Shown piece after piece: positions 1 to 5,005 of a stretch of DNA of 5,005 bases (positions within the stretch are counted from its first letter, which is position 1; each line of letters opens with the position of its first letter). The position numbers and the translations under genes are program-made. Source of the stretch: an uncultured Syntrophobacteraceae bacterium. Lineage in GTDB: Bacteria; Desulfobacterota; Syntrophobacteria; Syntrophobacterales; Syntrophobacteraceae. Below the pieces are notes generated by a model. It had not been told where the DNA came from and searched no databases. It saw nothing but the letters and a program-made list of their open reading frames with translations. The stretch is from positions 1-5,005 of the forward strand of contig CALBZH010000160.1 of NCBI GenBank assembly GCA_937889795.1. The letters run 5' to 3'.

Positions 1-1104
1 GTAAAAAGTGGCGTGTGCCTACGCGTTTGATGTACCTGGTTGAAGATCTAGGACGACCTTAGGTATTGAAATCCCGAGGGATTTGAGTGTCCTTAGAAGT
101 TTGGGTGAGGGTTCGTTACGCTGAAAGAATTGAAATTTTGGGGTGTGGAATTCCGTCGTCTGGAGGGTGGCGAGCGTTTGTTTGATCTGCGGCCAGGGCT
201 CTTTGCACTTGAGCTCGGCGACCCGCTCGATCAACAGAGCGAAGACGCACAGCTTGATGTGGGTCTCGATACGATGGGGCAGCCAGTGGTACATCGGCTC
301 CATCTGGATTCGAGTTCGCTTGAGAGTCCGGAAGCATCGCTCGATCACGAGAAGCCCCTTGTAGCCGGCCGCTGCATCTTCGAGGGAGATCGTGTCGTCG
401 TTGGTTTGGAGAACCCACTTGCCATCGTACTTCGCAATCTCGCGGATGGCCGCCCGGTCCAAGCGAACGCACTCTTTCTTGGCGATCGTGAGATAGCGCT
501 TGTAGCGACCTGAGGCCATCAACTCGATGGCCCATCGTGCTGTGGCCTTGTGGTCCGGATGGCTCTTGAGCTCCTCTTCCAGCTCTTTGACAACCTGTTC
601 CCGATGCTTCCGCTGCCTTTCCGCCTCCCGTGGGTTGTAGCAGAGGATGTAGCGGCGTCGGAGCTCGCCGTCGCCGACAACCACTTCCTTGGCGTGCAGG
701 TTCTCGGTGATGACCTTGTAACGGCCGGGTCGGGTGAGGACGTCCTCTTTGATCTCCGAGACACTGCTCATGCGGGTGGCCAGAAGATACTTGCCGCAGG
801 CCCTGGCGATCTCCTCGCGATTTGTCGCGGAATTCGCTCCCGAGTCGGCAACGAAGAGCGCTCTGCCGAGCTTCCATCCCCGCAGATCCTGGCGCACCTT
901 CTTGATGGTGTCGACATCCGATGTGTTGCCCGGAAACACCCAGCTCCTCACGGGTAAGCCGTCCCGTGTCACGGCTAAAGCCACCACGACCTGGGGTCTC
1001 CAGGTCCCGTCCTTGGAGTGGCCGTATTGGCGAAGCCCGGGACCGTCTTCGGCATCCTCGTCCGGTTCGTCGATGGAGAAGCCGGCCGTGGTCGTGTCGT
1101 AGAA
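1..1104 (-). mobile_element. 3' part of an IS1634-like insertion sequence, interrupted by the Tn3 element
   Basis: Apart from 18 bp after the stop codon, this whole stretch is the 3' part of a DDE transposase gene of the IS1634 group. The 5' part of the IS, with the N-terminal domain and the other terminus, is absent here and is expected beyond position 5005, because the Tn3-type repeat begins exactly where the transposase similarity stops. The downstream terminal inverted repeat of the IS could lie in or before 1-18, but no partner end is visible, so its outer edge cannot be set. No other gene is seen on either strand; the long plus-strand frames here run antisense to the transposase. Confidence 0.8.
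19..1104 (-). pseudogene. IS1634-like (IS4 superfamily) DDE transposase, C-terminal fragment, 5' end cut off by transposon insertion
   Basis: This is the catalytic half of a cut-and-paste transposase. The open frame enters from the Tn3 terminal repeat and gives about 361 residues of transposase to a TAG stop at 19-21. The transposase sequence begins FYDTTTAGFS, with the first catalytic Asp at codon 1098-1096. It continues through a W-x-F-P-G-N-T-S-D block typical of IS1634, the second Asp in FVADSGANS (codon 846-844), and the Glu in VIERCFRTLK (codon 342-340). That last motif has the E-x6-K spacing of the IS4 YREK signature; the R position is Leu, which I recall as usual in this group. The DDE triad survives, but the N-terminal 150-200 residues expected for the family are missing. 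Between 1104 and the upstream in-frame stop at 1156-1158 there is no ATG, GTG or TTG. The first candidate start is a GTG at 987, inside the fold and past the first Asp, so a functional product is unlikely. It is co-oriented with tnpA-tnpI and may be reached by read-through. Confidence 0.85.
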
Positions 1105-1174
1105 GGGCCAATGAAAACATAGCTGCGTTTTCGTCCTGTAGAACTTCCCTTTCTGCTAAATAGAACTGGAATAT
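1105..1174 (+). repeat. Left terminal inverted repeat of the Tn3-family element
   Basis: Reading inward (plus strand), this 70-bp end matches the reverse complement of 4937-5005 at about 61 of 70 positions in a hand alignment with one single-base gap. The outer 39 bp differ at only two positions and correspond to the 38-bp repeat usual in the Tn3 family, which TnpA binds. A less conserved 19-bp stretch follows, then a perfectly kept 12-mer, GAACTGGAATAT (1163-1174). The outer end is GGGCC, not the more common GGGG. The repeat stops 5 bp from the tnpI stop codon. Confidence 0.93.
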
Positions 1175-1179
1175 ATCAC

Positions 1180-1887
1180 TCATTGAATCGGGTAGTCTTT
1201 CATCGCATCCCGATATTCCTGCTCTATGTCCACCAGGCTCAGGTCCTGATAGATGCTTAGACTCTCCCGGTTCTTGTGTCCGCTGATGAGCTGAATCTTG
1301 GCGTCCACAATCCCTTTGCTTGTAAGATAGGTCAGGAGCTGGTGACGGAAGAGGTGCGGATGAATCCGTTTGGTGATGCCCGCTTTTTCCGCGTACTTCT
1401 TCACGATCTCTCGAATCCAACGCGTCGTAAACTTCGACATTCGGTTCGATTCGAATAGATACACGGCGCCTTTCTCTTTCTGGATGCTGATATACTGAGC
1501 CAACTCGCCACGAAAATGCGGAGGAAACGGAACATAGCGATCTTTGTCCCCCTTCCCGTGACTGATACGCATCCGCATTTGGGAAAGGTCCGCGTCATCG
1601 AGCTTGAGGTTGACGAGCTCGGCGTTTCGAATTCCTGTGAAAAGCAATAGCTTCAGCATGACAACGTGGGTCCGGTTGAAGCCGTTCCAGATGGAGGCGT
1701 AAAGGGTTTTCAGCTCGTCTTCCGTCAGGAGCTCCGGCAGCCGTTTCGCACGGACGGTCCCTCCGGTGACAGAGAGATCTTCCCGGACGTACTGAAAGAC
1801 CTTTTTCACGTAGTTCGCATCTGCATGTTGCTTGCGCAGCATCTTTGCAATTCGGCCCGCCAGCTCTTTCGGGGGGACCCTCTCCAT
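1180..1887 (-). CDS. tnpI: Small tyrosine recombinase, putative cointegrate resolvase (TnpI-like)
   Basis: This is a 235-aa tyrosine site-specific recombinase, expected to resolve TnpA-generated cointegrates by cutting and rejoining DNA at a specific site through a covalent phosphotyrosine. The catalytic set is complete: R87 in TGIRNAEL, K112 in GKGDKDR, H178 and R181 in HPHLFRH, H204 in SGHKNRESLS, and nucleophile Y213 in SIYQ. The H204-Y213 spacing of nine equals that of XerD. The catalytic domain spans about residues 50-235. Only about 45 residues precede it, where XerC/XerD or TnpI of Tn4430 (about 280-300 aa) carry a helical core-binding domain of roughly 80-100, so DNA recognition may differ. 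The ATG at 1887 is chosen because it overlaps the tnpA stop (TGATG) and has GGAGG seven bases upstream, indicating translational coupling to tnpA. The stop lies 5 bp from the left terminal repeat, leaving no room for a recombination site or terminator downstream. A res/IRS role is inferred from position; the family assignment is firm. Confidence 0.9.
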   Translation of the reverse strand: MERVPPKELAGRIAKMLRKQHADANYVKKVFQYVREDLSVTGGTVRAKRLPELLTEDELKTLYASIWNGFNRTHVVMLKLLLFTGIRNAELVNLKLDDADLSQMRMRISHGKGDKDRYVPFPPHFRGELAQYISIQKEKGAVYLFESNRMSKFTTRWIREIVKKYAEKAGITKRIHPHLFRHQLLTYLTSKGIVDAKIQLISGHKNRESLSIYQDLSLVDIEQEYRDAMKDYPIQ

Positions 1888-4826
1888 CAGTGCGCCTCCA
1901 GGAAGGACGGCTTGTTGATGTCGAGGCGGATGTCTCCGTAGGGATTCACGTTCGATGTGAAAAGGGGTGTCATCGCATTGAGATCGACGGCCTGCACTCG
2001 CTGAAGGTAGCCGTCATCATGCAGGACACGCTCAAGCATCAAGGTGTTCACGAGGACCAGAGCGTTCTGCAACAGGTGCAAACACAGGACCGTGAGCTCT
2101 TGTACGACGGGATCGTTCGTCTGGATTTCGGACTTTCCCCCGTAGCAGATAAAATCCACGGTCGAGTTCCAGCTCTCGGCGATATTGCGACCCTGGTGAA
2201 TTTTCTCCCGGTATGAGGGGTCTGTCAGAAACCTGCAGTCATGAATCGTCTTGAGAGCCTTGCCTACTTCGAGGAAACCCTTGTAGGTCTGGTTTGCCGG
2301 ATTGTTCCGGTTGAAACGCCTCAAGAGGGAGTCGACCGGAGCGGTCCGCTCCTTTGCAGCCACCACGTGCCGCACCATGTCGCTGTAATGCGTGTGTGCC
2401 AGGTCCCATCGAATCGGCCTGGCCAGCACGCCGGCGAGATGGGGAAGGCTGCTCTTCATGTCCGTGTCCGGCAGGTAGAGCTTTTCGTACTTCATCCGCT
2501 TCAGCCAGGGAAGCAGCTCCACGTGCAGGAACCGGCAAAATGCGAAGCCCAGCTCGCTCTGGCCGTGCGAGTCGACGCAGTTGGACTCAATCGTCATCAG
2601 GGTGTCGTGGTGGATGAGCGATGCGATCATTGCTGCCACCTCGGTGCCGTGCCTCACCCGAGAGTGGATTCCAGCCGAGTTGTTGTCGACAAGGAAATAA
2701 GACATGATGCCGCATTCCTGGTAATGCGGGTTCCACCGGGCAACAAGATTTTCTTCCCAGGCACCAAGATACTTCCCGTCGGAAGTGCAGGCGGTTGCGT
2801 TCCCCCATATTTCAGGGTTGCGCACTTCGAGTATCCGGTTGACCAAAGCGGCGATGGCCTCCCGCACGGAATCCGGGTGAACGAACCGTTTGTTGAAATA
2901 GATCAGGTCCTCATACGAGAAGGAGGGCTTCGCCGCCGCATGAATTCGCTTCAATCCCAGCCCGGTGCCCCGGCCGAGCAGGCTGAGCAGCAGACGTTCC
3001 CTGACTTCTTCGGTTTTGAGCACCTGGCGCTGGGCCGTAGAGTAGAAAAAGCGGGTGAAATCGACTTGCCTGTCGGCCTCGAGCAGGATGTCCGCAAGCT
3101 CGAGTATACCCCATCGGTCTAGCGCCATTTGTTTGATTTCCTGGAGCACAGGGTGCTCCGGTCCCTTGACGATTTTGGGGATACGGAAAAGACCTTTCTC
3201 GCCGTCGCCCGGGTGGTAGATGTAAACGTCACGCTTCTCACCGAAAAACTCGTTGGCTTTCCGCAACGCCGAGCCGAGTTCTTCCCGGATGGGGTCCAGG
3301 AAATCTTCAGATCGCTCGGGAATCCGGTGTTTGCGACAATAGCCCCTCCACTTTTCCGGCCAGTCCCGAGGCAGATCCCGGTCGGGGTTCTGATAACGGT
3401 AAGCGCCCTCGACCCACACTTCCTTGTTCTTCAGTGCCTTTTCCAGCTTCTGCAGAACGCACAGCTCGAAATAGTGTTTCAGGACCCGGGTGATTCCCTG
3501 ATCTTTCTCGATCCCCATCTCCGCCCAAATACCGCTCATGAGCTCTTCGGGAATGTTCTCCGTTTCCGGGTAGTACACATTATTCTTGTCGAGGTACTTT
3601 CGGACCAGAGCAATGCCTTCCACGAGTGGGCGGCGGACCGGATTGGTTGTCCGGAAGACCAAGGTGTCCAGTACCGGCTTCATCATCTTCCGGTAGGAGC
3701 GTCTGTACTTTTTCTTTTTCTCTTCCGCCTGGGTGTTTTCAAATCGGAGCTCCCGTCCTTCGTATTCTTCAACGATCTGATCGAGGATCTCTTTTCCGAC
3801 GGCCGGAAACAGCACGTCTTCGACGCTGCCCCGGGGGTTCTGGGTGGAAGCTTTGGCGATCTTGTAGAGAAGCTCTCTTTTCCTGTACACGGTTTGAATG
3901 CTGTGCACCAGGTCGCGCTCCAGGCTTTTGTCAGCCTTCTTTTCGATGCGGCGGGCAAGATCGAGGAAGATATCGATTATATTGTCAGTTAGTTCCATGC
4001 GGCGAAAATGCAGCAGGACCGTGAGCAGTGCATACCGGAAGTTCTCCGGGTGGCGTTTCATCTGGTAGGAACCCTCGGGAGCGGCCCTTTCACGGAGCAG
4101 CTTCAGCACTTCATCCGGAACATCCCTCAGATGGAAGTCGGCCTTGATCTCAAATCCGCTGATGAACCGGAGTCGTTCGACCTCGCCCAGGAGGCTCTTC
4201 ATTCCGAACTTTCCAGGCTTGGCCTTCATCCATTCGTATCGATCTTTCTCGTCCTGTCCGGTATTCAGGCACAGGTCCATCTTTTCCCGGATCTCCGGAG
4301 AGAGGCGCTCGGAGATCTTCCGGCAGGTTCGGCCCAGGTACTCTTGCCATGCGGAGCTAACCAATCGCTGGAGCTCTTTTTCCGTCGGCAGCTCAACATG
4401 AAGGCTACGGCATCGATCAATGGCGGCGGCAAACATATTCGACCTGGTCGGATGGCTTCCTGCTTTGTCCACAAGCCATTGGGCGAGTTCTTCGGAATCG
4501 CCGGCACTGAATGGCCGGAATCCGGTGAATGCTCTGATGGAGGCAAGATGCGCTTTCCACACGCTATCCTTCCACCGATACTCCATGAACAGGACTTGAT
4601 CCACTTCCAACTGACGACTGATCCAAGACACCATCTGGGTTGGAATATCTTCTTTATTGCGCGGAGGATATCCAAGAAACTGGAAAGATTTGAGGAGGAT
4701 CGCAAATCCCAGGATATTGGTGTCTTTCCTCCATTGAGAAATAAGGAACCGTTCCTCCTGTGAAAAAGTGAAGTGCTCGACGAGGACACCGTTTTCGATG
4801 CGGGAACTGAGGTGAGGGTATTCCAT
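1887..4826 (-). CDS. tnpA: Tn3-family transposase TnpA
   Basis: TnpA performs replicative transposition: it binds both terminal repeats, nicks the 3' ends and joins them to staggered target DNA, giving a cointegrate and a 5-bp target duplication. The 979 residues match the family's usual length (about 960-1010). The N-terminal DNA-binding region (DUF4158-like, about residues 5-165) begins with a stretch like other TnpAs (FTFSQEERFLI, LKSFQFLGYPP). A helical scaffold fills about 170-660, with a very basic segment near 368-380. The RNase H-like catalytic domain covers about 665-930: D683 in ACTSDGKYLG, D752 in VDSHGQSELGFAF, and E900 in YGGKSEIQTND, at spacings like those of Tn4430. The usual C-terminal block follows (LLQNALVLVNT; LNAMTPLFTSNVNPYGDI). 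The DSHGQSE form of the second-Asp motif differs from DTGGYTD of Tn3 itself and suggests a distinct subgroup. The ATG at 4826 is preceded by GAGAGGA, and the N-terminus aligns with family starts. No frameshift or internal stop is seen. Confidence 0.96.
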   Translation of the reverse strand: MEYPHLSSRIENGVLVEHFTFSQEERFLISQWRKDTNILGFAILLKSFQFLGYPPRNKEDIPTQMVSWISRQLEVDQVLFMEYRWKDSVWKAHLASIRAFTGFRPFSAGDSEELAQWLVDKAGSHPTRSNMFAAAIDRCRSLHVELPTEKELQRLVSSAWQEYLGRTCRKISERLSPEIREKMDLCLNTGQDEKDRYEWMKAKPGKFGMKSLLGEVERLRFISGFEIKADFHLRDVPDEVLKLLRERAAPEGSYQMKRHPENFRYALLTVLLHFRRMELTDNIIDIFLDLARRIEKKADKSLERDLVHSIQTVYRKRELLYKIAKASTQNPRGSVEDVLFPAVGKEILDQIVEEYEGRELRFENTQAEEKKKKYRRSYRKMMKPVLDTLVFRTTNPVRRPLVEGIALVRKYLDKNNVYYPETENIPEELMSGIWAEMGIEKDQGITRVLKHYFELCVLQKLEKALKNKEVWVEGAYRYQNPDRDLPRDWPEKWRGYCRKHRIPERSEDFLDPIREELGSALRKANEFFGEKRDVYIYHPGDGEKGLFRIPKIVKGPEHPVLQEIKQMALDRWGILELADILLEADRQVDFTRFFYSTAQRQVLKTEEVRERLLLSLLGRGTGLGLKRIHAAAKPSFSYEDLIYFNKRFVHPDSVREAIAALVNRILEVRNPEIWGNATACTSDGKYLGAWEENLVARWNPHYQECGIMSYFLVDNNSAGIHSRVRHGTEVAAMIASLIHHDTLMTIESNCVDSHGQSELGFAFCRFLHVELLPWLKRMKYEKLYLPDTDMKSSLPHLAGVLARPIRWDLAHTHYSDMVRHVVAAKERTAPVDSLLRRFNRNNPANQTYKGFLEVGKALKTIHDCRFLTDPSYREKIHQGRNIAESWNSTVDFICYGGKSEIQTNDPVVQELTVLCLHLLQNALVLVNTLMLERVLHDDGYLQRVQAVDLNAMTPLFTSNVNPYGDIRLDINKPSFLEAH
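1895..1899 (-). promoter_or_regulatory. Ribosome binding site of tnpI, inside the 3' end of tnpA
   Basis: GGAGG on the minus strand lies seven bases before the tnpI ATG, within the last codons of tnpA. Together with the one-base stop/start overlap (TGATG) it fixes the tnpI start and indicates re-initiation by ribosomes ending tnpA. Confidence 0.8.
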
Positions 4827-4830
4827 CGCG

Positions 4831-4837
4831 TCCTCTC
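4831..4837 (-). promoter_or_regulatory. Ribosome binding site of tnpA
   Basis: GAGAGGA on the minus strand sits four bases before the ATG at 4826. It lies only 5 bp from the inverted repeat at 4843-4876, so a protein bound there, or an RNA hairpin formed by it, could affect tnpA expression. Confidence 0.65.
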
Positions 4838-4842
4838 GTGGC

Positions 4843-4876
4843 GAAACTTCCGAGAAAGGTGAGAACCGGAAGTTTC
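4843..4876. other. Perfect inverted repeat in the tnpA leader: candidate TnpI recombination site or operator
   Basis: Two perfect 10-bp arms, GAAACTTCCG (4843-4852) and CGGAAGTTTC (4867-4876), flank a 14-bp spacer, 34 bp in all. Tyrosine recombinase core sites are paired inverted binding motifs around a short central region, and loxP is also 34 bp, though with 13-bp arms and an 8-bp spacer. In this element the leader is the only non-coding space outside the terminal repeats, so the resolution site is expected here. A further CCGGAA (4891-4896) repeats the start of the right arm (4866-4871) in the same orientation, 25 bp away, and could belong to an accessory motif. Alternatives are an operator or an mRNA hairpin just upstream of the tnpA ribosome binding site. 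It is not followed by a T-run, so it is not a classical terminator. Confidence 0.5.
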
Positions 4877-4936
4877 AGGGCATGTATCCACCGGAAATAG
4901 CCATTTTGAGGAGCAATCGTACAGGAGAACGAACCG

Positions 4937-5005
4937 ATATTCCAGTTCCTTTTATAAGAAGAGAACTTCTGCAGGACGAAAACGCAGTTATGTTTTCATT
5001 GGCCC
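4937..5005 (-). repeat. Right terminal inverted repeat of the Tn3-family element
   Basis: Read inward on the minus strand from 5005, this 69-bp sequence starts GGGCCAATGAAAACATA and pairs with 1105-1174. It ends with the perfectly shared 12-mer GAACTGGAATAT (minus strand, 4948-4937). The middle part differs most from the left end and contains TATAAA (4956-4951), where the left end reads TAAATA. The window ends on the outermost base of the repeat. Confidence 0.92.

Larger units (their letters stand above)
1105..5005. mobile_element. Minimal Tn3-family transposon (tnpA-tnpI, no passenger genes), about 3.9 kb
   Basis: The element is bounded by long terminal inverted repeats at 1105-1174 and 4937-5005 that start with the same 17 bases, GGGCCAATGAAAACATA. 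Inside are only a full-length Tn3-family transposase and a small tyrosine recombinase on the same strand. It therefore belongs with the Tn3-family members that resolve cointegrates with a tyrosine recombinase (such as Tn4430 and Tn5401) and not with the serine-resolvase type (Tn3, Tn21). No resistance, metabolism, toxin-antitoxin or other cargo is present. Both genes are uninterrupted and keep their catalytic residues, so the element looks potentially active. The right boundary coincides with the last base of the window, so the flanking target duplication cannot be seen. Confidence 0.88.

Noticed and set aside
1..18. IS1634-like terminal inverted repeat at the window's left edge
   Set aside because: It may be the IS end, but the partner end is outside the window, so no repeat can be shown.
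1142..1148. AACTTCC in the left terminal repeat, identical to part of the leader repeat arm (4845-4851)
   Set aside because: Only seven bases, and the corresponding part of the right terminal repeat differs, so it is probably chance.
116..1420. Minus-strand 434-codon frame spanning the IS fragment, the left terminal repeat and the end of tnpI
   Set aside because: It is out of frame with both real genes and crosses the junction between two elements. Its product is rich in R, G and P with no recognisable motif, typical of a shadow frame.
2241..3122. Plus-strand 293-codon frame (and a similar one at 3129-3992) antisense to tnpA
   Set aside because: It lies opposite a well-conserved TnpA coding sequence; the product shows no family motif, and its openness follows from the codon use of tnpA.
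4861..4966. Three same-direction GAGAAC copies at 4861, 4925 and 4961
   Set aside because: A six-base motif with unequal spacing (64 and 36 bp) in purine-rich DNA is too weak to call iterons or accessory binding sites without comparison to relatives.
4951..4979. Possible tnpA promoter in the right terminal repeat: TATAAA (4956-4951) with TCGTCC (4979-4974) 17 bp upstream on the minus strand
   Set aside because: The -10 box is plausible, but the -35 agrees with the consensus at only three of six positions, so it is not listed as a feature. A promoter somewhere in 4877-5005 is expected.

Overview
This window is bacterial mobile DNA from end to end. It holds one compact Tn3-family transposon of about 3.9 kb (1105-5005), apparently inserted into an older IS1634-like (IS4-superfamily, DDE) insertion sequence whose 3' part fills 1-1104. 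All genes read on the minus strand. No chromosomal housekeeping gene is present, so the host cannot be named. Codon and base use suggest a bacterium of moderate GC content; anything narrower would be a guess.

Layout from right to left, which is the direction of transcription. Right terminal inverted repeat (4937-5005); a 110-bp leader (4827-4936) with a perfect 10-bp inverted repeat spaced by 14 bp; tnpA (4826-1887, 979 aa, intact, DDE triad present); tnpI (1887-1180, 235 aa, tyrosine recombinase with all catalytic residues), whose start overlaps the tnpA stop by one base; left terminal inverted repeat (1105-1174), only 5 bp beyond the tnpI stop; then the IS1634-like transposase remnant (1104-19), interrupted three codons before its first catalytic Asp. 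There are no passenger genes.

How it would work (family knowledge plus inference). TnpA binds the terminal repeats and performs replicative transposition to give a cointegrate. TnpI, in place of the usual serine resolvase, would resolve the cointegrate at a recombination site. The element is so tightly packed that the only free space for that site is the leader upstream of tnpA, where the inverted repeat at 4843-4876 is the natural candidate.

The most interesting points are: the long (about 70 bp) two-block terminal repeats with a perfectly kept inner 12-mer that resembles part of the leader repeat; the very short TnpI lacking most of the usual N-terminal arm-type/core-binding domain; the tnpA-then-tnpI gene order with tight translational coupling; and a precise prediction for the target-site duplication just beyond the window.
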